Positions 28,780-38,225 are shown, counted from the stretch's first letter. The stretch: DNA of 64,000 nt from Mariniphaga sp041684965 (GCA_041684965.1 JAWLGR010000008.1:1-64000), one strand, 5' to 3'. Made by a program: numbers and translations. Notes: generated by a model not told the origin, from the sequence alone.

Positions 28780-29244
28780 TTATTCTTCTCCGGAAAAAGC
28801 AGATACCAAATCATTCAAAATGTATTTAGATCTTGAATACTCTGTTTTATGATAACCCCAAAAAAACAGTCCGCCATTTGAACTTGTTAATGAATTTTCT
28901 TTTTGTGCGACTGAATTATCTCTTAATAACTTAAGCGCAGCTTCATGTTGTTGTTGGTTCTCATAAACATAAATTGCACAAAGAACCCCCTCATCTTTCA
29001 CTTCATAACCAATTGCATACAAAGCATTCATTTCTCTTGCAGAAGGTGTTGCTTTAATTTCTTTTAGAGGTTTGGAAAAGCTTTTCATTAATTGTTCTAC
29101 TTTCTCTTTTTCATGTTCCAGATAATTTGACATTTTATTTGATTTTAATTTATCAGATTCCAAATTTCCCTTATTTGTTTGTGAACAACTGATAAGCTGG
29201 AAGCTAATCATAAAGAAAAATCCAATTTTTTTATAAATATCCAT
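28780..29244 (-). CDS. Small lipoprotein overlapping the DUF4157 cargo gene
   Basis: A 154-residue protein with a lipoprotein signal: hydrophobic helix then LISC with the lipidated Cys at position 20. The mature part holds a charged helix (YLEHEKEKVEQLMKSF) and a compact alpha/beta segment (YAIGYEVKDEGVLCAIYVYENQQQHEAALKLL). No family recognised. Its first 14 bp overlap the end of the 851-residue cargo gene, so the two are translated in step. That arrangement is typical of toxin-immunity pairs; an anchoring or chaperone role is also possible. Confidence 0.75.
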   Translation of the reverse strand: MDIYKKIGFFFMISFQLISCSQTNKGNLESDKLKSNKMSNYLEHEKEKVEQLMKSFSKPLKEIKATPSAREMNALYAIGYEVKDEGVLCAIYVYENQQQHEAALKLLRDNSVAQKENSLTSSNGGLFFWGYHKTEYSRSKYILNDLVSAFSGEE

Positions 29245-31786
29245 CAGCAGCAGCCCAGTTGTTGTTTTTTGTTTCTTTTATAAAATTTCTCCAATCGGAA
29301 GCACTTTTAGCGGCAACAAATGTGCTTTTCAGTGTTTTCATATCACCATCAAAATAAGCACCTGCTACTATTGCTTCTCCGACTAAAGTAACAAGTTTTG
29401 TGGCAGTAGTCCAATTATTTTGATAATTAGCCCGTCCCGTAATATTAATTCCATCGGCATTACAAACAAGTCGCGTAAAATATTCAGTAACACCTTCATT
29501 TAAAGGTTGGCTAACACCTATTAATTTGTCAGAAGAATACTTATGTATTGCTTCATGTACCATTGTACCCGGGTTACCACTATTTTGTTCAATCCATACA
29601 CGGCCTGCACTATCCACGAAACCATTTATTCTTTTTGTAGCCCAAACAGAAGCTCCATAATGATGTTCTCCGGCTATGTTCCAATTTGTTGTATCAACAA
29701 CTGCAACATATCCTTCAATTTGGCGCCCGGCCGTAACTCCACCACTTACATAAGCAGGCAGGTGAGCCTGAATAGCAGCATCTGCATCTAAAGCTGATGT
29801 ATGTGATACGGTACCTACAAATAACATTCTCAGCTTAACAATCACCCATAAATAGTAATCATCTCCGACTTCTGATCGCAGTGTACTCAAGTATGCAGCA
29901 TCATTCCATACTACATCTCTGTCGGCTTGTGTGGCTGATTCAATAACCTGTTTGACTTCTTCCAGGCCTGCTTCTGTTCGAACCCATTCTATTTTAGTTT
30001 TCAGATCAAATTGTAAATCAGTTACAGCTTCTATGATAGTAACATTTGTACAGACATTTATAAAAAATTCTTTCCAGGTTTCTGTTTTTAAAGCATCTCT
30101 TTCAATCTGGGTCGTATTTGCATGAATAATCCAGGGTTTAATAGTTATATAGTTAAGCTCCCAACTGGTAATCGTCATTTCTGCCTCTAACCACGTGAGT
30201 TTGGTAATTAAATCAAATTGAAGATCATCGAGAGCCGTTACCATTGTTGCGTTTGTGCATACGTCGACAAAAAAATCTCTTCCTACATGGGTATTCGTTT
30301 TTAATGAATCCCTCTCAGTCTGTGTGGTGTTTGCATGAACTATCCAGGGCTGTATTGTTGAGTAACCAAGCTCCCAACTGGTAATCGTCATTTCTGCCTT
30401 TAACCACGTAAGTTTGGTAATCAGATCAAATTGAAGATCATCGAGTGCCGTTACCATAGTTGCGTTTGTGCATATTTCAACAAAAAAGTCCCTACCTACC
30501 TGGGTATTGGTTTTTAATGAATCCCTTTCAGACTGTGTGGTATTGGCATGAACTATCCAGGGCTGTATGGTTGGGTAGCTAAGTTCCCAACTGGTAACCG
30601 TCATTTCCGCCTTTAACCAGGTTAATTTGGTAACCAGGTCAAACTGAAGGTCATTTAAAGCTTCTACCATGGTCTCATTGGTACAGACACCTACAAAAAA
30701 AGTTCTTCCTGCAGTTGTACTTCTCTTTAATACGTCTCTTTCTGATTGAGGCGCCCCAGTTACCATTGCTTTAATTTCACTGTAGTCAATAAATGTTGTA
30801 CCAAATGTAGCAGCTGCCTTTACCCAATTGAGTTTTGTCTCTAATGGAAAACCTAAATTGTTAACTGCGCGAACCATTTCACCTACATTCAGAGCATTTG
30901 CCATTCTCCTTTTGAATGTACTGTTTGTCCTGACAGTAGTTTTCTCTCTTTCACTTAGTTCTGTACAAATTGAAATAACTTCCTCTTCAGGCACGTTCCA
31001 TCTGTCCAACATTTCATTTAAACGATCTAAATTACTTACCTGACCGTCTTCTTTTTGAACAGCAGGGTATGACGATGTCTGCTGTAACGTATGTGTCAGC
31101 TCATGCGCCAACAAATGTTTTCCGGAACTTGAGTTGGTGTCATACCTGCCTTCATTAAAATATATATCGTTTCCATGTGTAAAAGCATGAGCTCCCAGTT
31201 GACGACTCATTTGAACAGCATCGGTACCGGTATGAATATTTACCTGGCTAAAATCAGCGCCAAACCCGCGCTCCATTTGTGCCATGGTTTTATTATCCAT
31301 TTTATTACCGCTACTTCTGTTGTTTCTTAAATCATTTTCAATTGATGAATTAACAACTCCCTGACTCTCCTGTTTAGCCCGTACAAGCTCTTCTTCTTCA
31401 CCGTCAAAAGATTTTCCCTGTACCAGTTCCCCTTCTGTTTCATCCTCTATACTAGACTGGGAAACAGGAGCAACCGATTCTTCCATTGATTTTTCACTGA
31501 TTCCTTCCTGTTCCGGAAATTCTTCCACCGTCGAATTCTGAATAGCTGAAGTTTGTGCAGAAGGAAAAAAAAGAGAAGAAGAAGATGTATTTAAAAAAGT
31601 GTCCTGGTTTTGAGTTCTTGCCACTACCCGATCGGCAACATTGTCGGCTTCCACCTCGTATTTGTCGCCCGGCGTCCCCATATTTAGCTTTGGCTGTATA
31701 AAAGCATTTCCATCGTTCTTTTTTTGAAAAGGTGAAGGATTATTCAATTTTGAATTCTTGTTATTTATTGCTGGTGCTTTATACAT
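29231..31786 (-). CDS. DUF4157 eCIS cargo protein with repeats and second HExxH motif
   Basis: Likely payload of the injection system. Of 851 residues: a disordered leader with the motif GTPGDKYEVEADNVADRVV (37-55); an acidic region (about 85-140); the DUF4157/eCIS core domain (about 165-240) with HELTH at 228-232; then about five helical repeats of 71 residues (about 308-660), each with a DLQFDL-TKLTWL pattern. The C-terminal region has a second zinc-protease motif, HEAIH at 744-748, followed by NEGVTEYF at 763-770 whose Glu764 could be the third metal ligand. DUF4157 proteins are established markers of eCIS cargo. I infer a gluzincin-type metalloprotease toxin. Target unknown. Confidence 0.85.
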   Translation of the reverse strand: MYKAPAINNKNSKLNNPSPFQKKNDGNAFIQPKLNMGTPGDKYEVEADNVADRVVARTQNQDTFLNTSSSSLFFPSAQTSAIQNSTVEEFPEQEGISEKSMEESVAPVSQSSIEDETEGELVQGKSFDGEEEELVRAKQESQGVVNSSIENDLRNNRSSGNKMDNKTMAQMERGFGADFSQVNIHTGTDAVQMSRQLGAHAFTHGNDIYFNEGRYDTNSSSGKHLLAHELTHTLQQTSSYPAVQKEDGQVSNLDRLNEMLDRWNVPEEEVISICTELSEREKTTVRTNSTFKRRMANALNVGEMVRAVNNLGFPLETKLNWVKAAATFGTTFIDYSEIKAMVTGAPQSERDVLKRSTTAGRTFFVGVCTNETMVEALNDLQFDLVTKLTWLKAEMTVTSWELSYPTIQPWIVHANTTQSERDSLKTNTQVGRDFFVEICTNATMVTALDDLQFDLITKLTWLKAEMTITSWELGYSTIQPWIVHANTTQTERDSLKTNTHVGRDFFVDVCTNATMVTALDDLQFDLITKLTWLEAEMTITSWELNYITIKPWIIHANTTQIERDALKTETWKEFFINVCTNVTIIEAVTDLQFDLKTKIEWVRTEAGLEEVKQVIESATQADRDVVWNDAAYLSTLRSEVGDDYYLWVIVKLRMLFVGTVSHTSALDADAAIQAHLPAYVSGGVTAGRQIEGYVAVVDTTNWNIAGEHHYGASVWATKRINGFVDSAGRVWIEQNSGNPGTMVHEAIHKYSSDKLIGVSQPLNEGVTEYFTRLVCNADGINITGRANYQNNWTTATKLVTLVGEAIVAGAYFDGDMKTLKSTFVAAKSASDWRNFIKETKNNNWAAADGYL
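29980..30690 (-). repeat. 213-bp tandem coding repeats
   Basis: Within the cargo gene, the 71-codon repeat is also a DNA repeat. The segments near 30167-30270 and 30380-30483 differ at only a few bases and are exactly 213 bp apart; a third copy near 30593 is more diverged, and outer copies are recognisable mostly at protein level. Confidence 0.8.
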
Positions 31787-31800
31787 AGCTTAAATTAATT

Positions 31801-31980
31801 TCATCTAAAACAAGAATAAATGTCATTTGGCTTTTTCATCCTTTTGCTGAGGTATGCAATCAGAAACTCTAAAGTATGTTTATGTGGCATAGCGTAATAT
31901 GGATTCCTGCTTAATAATCCCACCATGTTAATCGCTTCTGGAATACTGTTTGCTTCGCTAAGTATAGCCTTATTCTTCAT
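31801..31980 (-). CDS. 59-residue orphan protein in eCIS cargo segment
   Basis: Small protein MKNKAILSEANSIPEAINMV... ending PNDIYSCFR. The ATG at 31980 is chosen; a TTG two codons upstream is possible. It fits tightly between two cargo-type genes (8 bp after the stop of one, 15 bp before the start of the next), which supports translation. It is basic and helical with no signal peptide. No family recognised; a chaperone or adaptor for cargo loading is one possibility. Confidence 0.55.
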   Translation of the reverse strand: MKNKAILSEANSIPEAINMVGLLSRNPYYAMPHKHTLEFLIAYLSKRMKKPNDIYSCFR

Positions 31981-31987
31981 CTTCAAA

Positions 31988-32422
31988 TCATTTTGAGAAT
32001 CCAGCCTGAACTACTTCTTCTTCTTCAGGTTGCATTTGTACCATTTCCTCTTCTTCTTCTTCGGTTTGCATCTGAACAGGTTCTTCTTCTTCCTTCACTT
32101 CCTGCCGCTGAAAATTCTCCAGTTGTTTTCTCTGCATTTCTTCTTCCTGCTTTTGCACCAGTGGAGTTATGTTTTCGGCCAATGGTTTTTCCCGGATAAA
32201 GCCTTTTGCTGAACGGTTTGCAGCATTAAAAAACTGCGAGCCCGTATATGAATGTTCAACAATTTTATCAGCAACCGAATCAGCTTCTTTTTCGTAAAGA
32301 TCGCCTGGTTTACCTACAGCCAGTTTTGTTTGCATTCCAAAACAACCTGAAGTTTCTTTTGCTGAAAAAAAAGAAGATTTCCATTTGGGTCTTCTGGTTT
32401 TTCTTCTTGCAATTGTTTTCAT
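31988..32422 (-). CDS. Short DUF4157-leader protein with acidic repeats
   Basis: A 144-residue protein resembling only the front part of DUF4157 cargo proteins. It has a basic start (MKTIARRKTRRPKWKSSFF) and the motif KLAVGKPGDLYEKEADSVAD at about 33-52, which matches GTPGDKYEVEADNVAD of the 851-residue cargo. The tail is acidic and repetitive, with VQMQ-EEEEE units. No HExxH domain follows. It could be a truncated cargo gene or a stand-alone loading factor; its intact frame and tight spacing favour expression. Confidence 0.75.
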   Translation of the reverse strand: MKTIARRKTRRPKWKSSFFSAKETSGCFGMQTKLAVGKPGDLYEKEADSVADKIVEHSYTGSQFFNAANRSAKGFIREKPLAENITPLVQKQEEEMQRKQLENFQRQEVKEEEEPVQMQTEEEEEEMVQMQPEEEEVVQAGFSK

Positions 32423-32437
32423 TTTCGCCCCCTTTAA

Positions 32438-33955
32438 TTAACACCATTCCACAAACAACAGTTCCTTTCTCCATGGAATTTTTACTACAGAAATATTCCA
32501 GTTGATTCTCTCAAGCAAAACATCCTGGATTTTCTGTTCCACAATCAGTTTAAAATTGTTTTCCTTTTGAAATAGTTTTCCATTTCGCTGAATATACATT
32601 TGCCGTAAACCATCGGGTGAAGTTTTTTTCAGGGCCGGCCACTGCCGGATAACTTCCTGCAATAAATGCAGACTTTCAGCCTTTATTTTTTCTGAAAGCA
32701 GATTCTCTCTTTGGATTGGCATTTTCAATGGAATGCCACAAATAAATTTTTCAATAACAAGATTACCTTCAAAAAATTCTTTGTTCCCGGTGGCAATAAA
32801 ATGAAGCGTTTGAACGGCCCTTTGCTGTTCGGAAATTTTAATCTGGCCCTTTTCATTCAAAAAATCATTTTTTTTGAAGAATGATTTAAGGAAAGGGTGA
32901 AGCAAAACGAGCCCTGCATTTTGAACAGCAAGCTCATTTTCCTTATTCTCAAAAAAAGTTTCCTGCTTCTTTTCCTCTTCCCCATTAGACTCATCTATAA
33001 AATAATTTTCTGCTTCAATTAAATCTTGTGTTTGATCTTTATCTTTTATAATTGGTTCAAATAGGATATCAGCTAAATTTTTTTTTCCTTCCGTGATAAA
33101 ATTCCCGGAATTTTGAAAAAACCCGATGAGTAATGTCTGAAGCCTGTTAACCTGCTCATCATTTTTCTGTCTGCCTGAATCATGAAGCGCAATTGATGAC
33201 GAATCATTACCAAAGAGATTATTCAATGAATCTGAAAACTGACGGGCAGTTTGAATTATTACGCTGTTCTCAAATCCGGAGCATGCAACTAACAGAAATT
33301 TCAGAAAAAGTTGCTGTAAATTAGGAGGTAAGTTTTGAGTGATTTCCAGGACATCATTCCCCGATTTTTTTAATTCAGGATTAATTTTTAGCAAATACGA
33401 TACCAGGGCATCAAGATTCAGTTGATAAATAAACCGGTCGACTGTCGCCTTGTCATTTTTCAATATTTCTGTTAGCCTGTCAATAAAATTTCGATCTGCA
33501 AGAGATTTTTGCCAGTTATTGATTGCCAGTAAATCAATAATTTCTTTTTCAGTCCCAAACCAAGGCAGATAACCGTTGGCGAGAAAAAAAAGAAAAATTT
33601 CTTCACGATTTTTTTTAAACGGAATGATATCAATTTTACTGTCAATTTTTTCGTCGCCGGCATTTGGTCCATCAGTAACAATTTCCAACTTAACCTGGTT
33701 AAAAAATTGTTTTACAATTTCTTCATTCAAAGTATTAAAATAACCCTCCCGGGGAGTGGAAATAGTTAAATTTATCGAATTAATGCGTACCACCCTCCCC
33801 GTTTGACTAAATTCATCAAGTGCCAGTTCAATTTTTGGAAAAACCTCAGTTTCCAAAAATCTGCCCATATGGGTTTTGACATTTGTAGCAGCTTCAAGGC
33901 TATCTGTATTAACCTCAACGAATACCTTTTCTATTTTATGAACAATAGCGGTCAA
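32438..33955 (-). CDS. eCIS tape-measure protein (Afp14-like)
   Basis: A 505-residue protein of the contractile-injection-system tape-measure family, which sets tube length. The N-terminus VHKIEKVFVEVNTDSLEAATNVKTHMGRF is typical, followed by long helical stretches and the conserved C-terminal LVLLHPFLKSFF and QRAVQTLHFIATG segments at about 337-380. The end region carries the conserved Trp-rich strand (INWNISVVKIPWRK). It follows the PKD-domain gene with one base between, in the same place afp14 occupies in related loci (after baseplate genes, before the cargo/ATPase). Confidence 0.85.
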   Translation of the reverse strand: MTAIVHKIEKVFVEVNTDSLEAATNVKTHMGRFLETEVFPKIELALDEFSQTGRVVRINSINLTISTPREGYFNTLNEEIVKQFFNQVKLEIVTDGPNAGDEKIDSKIDIIPFKKNREEIFLFFLANGYLPWFGTEKEIIDLLAINNWQKSLADRNFIDRLTEILKNDKATVDRFIYQLNLDALVSYLLKINPELKKSGNDVLEITQNLPPNLQQLFLKFLLVACSGFENSVIIQTARQFSDSLNNLFGNDSSSIALHDSGRQKNDEQVNRLQTLLIGFFQNSGNFITEGKKNLADILFEPIIKDKDQTQDLIEAENYFIDESNGEEEKKQETFFENKENELAVQNAGLVLLHPFLKSFFKKNDFLNEKGQIKISEQQRAVQTLHFIATGNKEFFEGNLVIEKFICGIPLKMPIQRENLLSEKIKAESLHLLQEVIRQWPALKKTSPDGLRQMYIQRNGKLFQKENNFKLIVEQKIQDVLLERINWNISVVKIPWRKELLFVEWC

Positions 33956-33956
33956 A

Positions 33957-36900
33957 TTATACCAGAATTATATCCAAAATTAATTTTCCATGTTCATGTA
34001 AAATTGCTTCATCAGCAACTCTTTCACTCCAGTTCTGCAAAAAATCCCTGAACGATTCAGGTAATACAACTTTGCGTTCCCTGAACTGTTGCAGGATAGC
34101 GATTATTCGTTCAAAGAATTTTTTCAGCAGTTCCATCGAATGTTCAAGGACTTCAGCATTCTGGCAAGCCAGAATGTTGTAGAACAACTGCAGTTGGAGG
34201 ACAAATATTCTAACTAAATGCTGGTATTCCTGATTATCAGGATTTCCGGATAATTCAATTATCATGTCTGAAGTCTGCTCCAGTAATTTAAAAAATAGTT
34301 CAGGAAGTTGATCGTTGTTGTTTCCGCTTAGGAAATTTTCCAAATCGTTCAATACTCCTTCCTTAAATTCGTCGGTGCCGCCATAAAGCTTGCTGGTTGA
34401 CATCCAGATTGGAACTACAAAATTGGAATCTGGAAGGTTTAGTTTTTGCAATACTTTCAAATCACTCAAAATAGATTCCTGTGTTTTTTCCTTGCATTGG
34501 TCAGCAGGCGGTTCAATGGGTTTGGTTTCAAAAGTTATAATTTTGGTTTTATCTGAACCGCAAAACTTACTGTTAGCCTGAAGTCCAAGTCGCCAGGAGG
34601 TAGGACTATCAGGATTAAGATCAATTACAAAAGGATTTGAGTTATTTCTATCAAAAGACTGACTGTTAACATTCCAGATATATGAAGTAGCACCGGTTGA
34701 CTGATTAGTTAGCACCAGTTGGTTTTCAACCTGTTTTGGTTCAAATCGGGCAACAGGTGCCGGATGTACCGTCACTTTCAAACCAGAATCTTCGCCATTC
34801 ACCTTAAAACTGTGTTCTCCAACACCGGCTATGGCCGGAATAAATACAAACTGTCCGTTGGCATCTTTTACCACTCCATTTCCGTCTATGGTAATGTTAG
34901 CCTCATCCGGTTCAATAATAAACGGAATGCCGTTTTCATTTTTCAGACAGAAATCGCGGCCATCCAAGTCGATGGTCACTTTTATTTCTTCAAATTGTAT
35001 CTCATGTTCAACTACAGCCTTACAAACTCCATTTGCTGCAATAACAGTTAAAGTAACCACCACTGTATTTTCATCATTTACAGGAAGCTTGTATTCATGA
35101 GTTGGCTTTTCTTCACCAGAAGCCGGACTGCCATCACCAAAATCCCAAACGAATTCAGCTCCTTCAATATCTCCCAAAGGAATAAAAGTAATTACCTTTT
35201 CTGAAGTTGGTGATTCAGGAACCTTAAAATCAACCTGAATTGACTTAAAAACCGTCAGTTCAGCTTCGGTAACCTGCTGGTTCACTGTAAACCGGATAAG
35301 CTTACCAAATAAATTATCAGGAAATACAGCTGGATCAAAAGTAATTTTCTTGTTTTCGATGTTCATTCCCGGCACATCAGAATCTGATTTTATTTCACCA
35401 TCATCGGGCGAAACTTCAAATCGTACTTCGTTATCCTGTCCAAGGCAAATTTTGTCTTTTTCCAACCTTAACCATGCCGGTGGTTTCTGAATTATAAAAT
35501 TCACCGAAGCACAGTTGGAGCAACATAGGTATGGAAGTGAAAAATCCGCAACGACCGTATTATTAGGAATGTCAGCAACTGCCTTCACTTTTTCAAAAAG
35601 CCTGGAACGCTCCGCTGAAATCAGTGATTCTATCTTTGATATTTCTTCTGAGAACTGCCTTTCTTTTTTTAGGAGTTCGGAATATTTTTCAAGTTCAGTT
35701 ATACGTATTGAAGCATCTTTTACACCAGGTATTTTTGCTTCGGCAACCATTAGGTTTGCAGCCACATTTAATTTGCTCAGTGAAATATTGCCTGTTCGTT
35801 CAGGTTGAATCTTATTAAGGTAAACCAGCACAAATGTTCCGCCTGGTTCAACTCCGGCTTTGTGTTCCAGTCCGGGGTGGTATTTCATAAATTCTGAAAG
35901 ACGGAGCCGAAAAATGATGTTTTCTTTTCGTTTTTTGATTTCCTCCAATAAAATTTCCAGTTTCCTGGCTGAACAGCATATCCCGGATACTTGTGTAACC
36001 ATTACATCCATCAATGCTTTTAGGTTCGAAGAAAGTTCAACGCGCTGGTATCTTACCTTTAGCTGGTCAACCAATGTACACAATTGTTTAAGCGTTAATT
36101 TATAGGTATCAACCTGTGCAACACTCATATTTGCCAACACGTTGGGCATTCGCTGAGAAAGTACATGAGTGTATGCCATCAGTTCAATTGACTGGTCGAT
36201 GACAAATTCCTTTACTTCAGGTTTTTCTGCCCAAACTGTCTGGTCAACCTTTTCGTTTACCAGTACACGTGCTTTTGCAATAATATCGTTTACAGAACCT
36301 CCCTGGGTTTCATCAAAGGCAGTTTTCATTAATATTCCAAGTGTATTCTCTTCAGTAATCAGATTGTCCGGAATTACATTGCTCTTTGTATAATAAGTAC
36401 TAAAAAATTTCTTTTCTGCATATTGCTCTTCTATTGGAAATTTTGATGCTTCTAAATTGGTGATAATTCTATTCGTATCAGAGGTTATATTTGTTGCATT
36501 AGAAAGCAGGTTCAGATTCGATTCCCTTGATTTTTGGACAGCCAATACCTCCTTCACATTTTTACCCGGTTCAGCTGTACTAAAACCTGAAAACAATTTC
36601 GAAACTTCTGCTAAAATACACTCTTGTTCGGCAGTCCATGCCTGTAAAAGCATATTTAAATCTTCAAATTCACATTCATAATCATCTATATTCAAGTTTT
36701 CAGTATTCACATTAATGGAAAGTGCTTTTACATCGAAAGCCAGTCCATGTTTTTGTTTTAGGTCAAGCACTTCTTCAAGCGCAGTTTTGTAATTTTTCCC
36801 CTGATGACCTTCAATTCGTAAAAAGTCAAACCGGTCGGTATTATAATTTAACGGTTCCTGAAACTGTGGCAGTTTGGACAGGTTTTCACGGTGATAGCTC

Positions 36901-38225
36901 AGGTTTTTTGTGGAGCTGAATTTATCTGTTTTCAGGAAGTCCCATACTTTTAAAAGTTTTTCATCTACTTTATAATAGAATGGAACTGCCCGATAACTTA
37001 AATCCTGCATTTTATTGGAAGGCGTAATTTTCACCTCACCTGATTTGGATCCATAACCGTTTACCATTTCGAAAAAGCGCTGAATCAGACTCTGGCATTG
37101 GTTAATTTTGCTTAAACCACAAGCCAGAGCCAGCGATTTATAAAACTGATGCCGATTCTGTTTGGGTTCATTATTTATTTCGTCCAGGTTGCCTAGTAAC
37201 AAGTGTTTTGGAAATGCATTTATATCGGGAAAACATTCTTCTTTTAATGAAATCAATAAAGAGCGAATTTCATTCCACGTATCCACCAGATCTTTTACCA
37301 GATCATACCGGTACTGAAAGTCGAATGGAATGTTAGCCGGTGTAAAGCCGGCCAGCTTTTTCAGGTTTTCGGGGAATTTGTCAAATTGAACTTTAAGTGG
37401 TTGAAGTTGCAGTAACTGATCAAAACCGGCATAGAGTTCAGCCATTCCATTTATCAGATTTAATGGCAGATTGTCATTGTTTATTGCTGAATAATAAGCC
37501 AGCTTCAAAGCATCGTAATCAGAAGAACCGGACTGAGACAGCACCACTCGACGCACTGCCAGTTCAGGCAGTTGGGTAAATTTTTGAACAACATCGTGTT
37601 TCGAAAAAATAGAATCGTTTTTAGCAATATACTCTGCATCTTTTTTGGAAACCAGCAATATCCGAAGCCTTGCCACCTGTTCCACCCCTTGATTGTCGCA
37701 GTCGATTGTGGTGCATAAATCGCTCTCTTTGCCATATGATTCCAGGTAAAGCAATATGGTTTTATCTTTCAGATTTGTTATAGAATTTAGCGGACTTGAA
37801 TTTTCCGTTCCATCGGGAAGAAGTTCGAACATCTCCATTGGTTCACTGATTATCTTTTTCCGAAAGTTTTTAACCCTCTTAAAAACCGGATAGAATGCAA
37901 ACTTATCTTCAAATTTGCGGAAACGTTTCAGTATTTGCTCATCCAGCAGAACAGATTTTACCTCTCCCGCAGAAATCGGTTTCCGGAGGGTAATTAAATC
38001 GCCATCGGTGGTAACACCTACTCCCTGGGTAATAGTTATACTTTCTTCAGAAACATTTTTCAATTTAAAACCGCAAACAATTCCCACACCGTGAAGAAAA
38101 GCACGTGTCATCCGGTCCTGATCTTCAAAATAGTTGATAAATCTGTTCAACTGGTCTTCGGTTAAAACCTGATCGTCAACAAATGTATGGTATTGTGTGG
38201 TAATTTCGGATAATTTTGCTGCCAT
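33957..38225 (-). CDS. Large PKD-domain eCIS structural protein
   Basis: A 1422-residue protein. The N-terminal part (1-100) looks like phage baseplate/fibre attachment domains: TEDQLNRFINYFEDQDRMTRAFLHGVGIVCGF then GVGVTTDGDLI. A long mixed region with coiled-coil stretches follows. Near 900 is a cysteine cluster (YLCCSNC), near 985-1075 a PKD domain with FVWDFGDGSPASGEE, near 1130-1230 a second PKD-like domain, and a helical end. No signal peptide. It sits where Afp13 fibre genes lie in other eCIS, and no other fibre candidate exists here, so it may be the outer baseplate or target-binding part. Similar large PKD proteins occur in Bacteroidota eCIS; the function is inferred. Confidence 0.75.
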   Translation of the reverse strand: MAAKLSEITTQYHTFVDDQVLTEDQLNRFINYFEDQDRMTRAFLHGVGIVCGFKLKNVSEESITITQGVGVTTDGDLITLRKPISAGEVKSVLLDEQILKRFRKFEDKFAFYPVFKRVKNFRKKIISEPMEMFELLPDGTENSSPLNSITNLKDKTILLYLESYGKESDLCTTIDCDNQGVEQVARLRILLVSKKDAEYIAKNDSIFSKHDVVQKFTQLPELAVRRVVLSQSGSSDYDALKLAYYSAINNDNLPLNLINGMAELYAGFDQLLQLQPLKVQFDKFPENLKKLAGFTPANIPFDFQYRYDLVKDLVDTWNEIRSLLISLKEECFPDINAFPKHLLLGNLDEINNEPKQNRHQFYKSLALACGLSKINQCQSLIQRFFEMVNGYGSKSGEVKITPSNKMQDLSYRAVPFYYKVDEKLLKVWDFLKTDKFSSTKNLSYHRENLSKLPQFQEPLNYNTDRFDFLRIEGHQGKNYKTALEEVLDLKQKHGLAFDVKALSINVNTENLNIDDYECEFEDLNMLLQAWTAEQECILAEVSKLFSGFSTAEPGKNVKEVLAVQKSRESNLNLLSNATNITSDTNRIITNLEASKFPIEEQYAEKKFFSTYYTKSNVIPDNLITEENTLGILMKTAFDETQGGSVNDIIAKARVLVNEKVDQTVWAEKPEVKEFVIDQSIELMAYTHVLSQRMPNVLANMSVAQVDTYKLTLKQLCTLVDQLKVRYQRVELSSNLKALMDVMVTQVSGICCSARKLEILLEEIKKRKENIIFRLRLSEFMKYHPGLEHKAGVEPGGTFVLVYLNKIQPERTGNISLSKLNVAANLMVAEAKIPGVKDASIRITELEKYSELLKKERQFSEEISKIESLISAERSRLFEKVKAVADIPNNTVVADFSLPYLCCSNCASVNFIIQKPPAWLRLEKDKICLGQDNEVRFEVSPDDGEIKSDSDVPGMNIENKKITFDPAVFPDNLFGKLIRFTVNQQVTEAELTVFKSIQVDFKVPESPTSEKVITFIPLGDIEGAEFVWDFGDGSPASGEEKPTHEYKLPVNDENTVVVTLTVIAANGVCKAVVEHEIQFEEIKVTIDLDGRDFCLKNENGIPFIIEPDEANITIDGNGVVKDANGQFVFIPAIAGVGEHSFKVNGEDSGLKVTVHPAPVARFEPKQVENQLVLTNQSTGATSYIWNVNSQSFDRNNSNPFVIDLNPDSPTSWRLGLQANSKFCGSDKTKIITFETKPIEPPADQCKEKTQESILSDLKVLQKLNLPDSNFVVPIWMSTSKLYGGTDEFKEGVLNDLENFLSGNNNDQLPELFFKLLEQTSDMIIELSGNPDNQEYQHLVRIFVLQLQLFYNILACQNAEVLEHSMELLKKFFERIIAILQQFRERKVVLPESFRDFLQNWSERVADEAILHEHGKLILDIILV

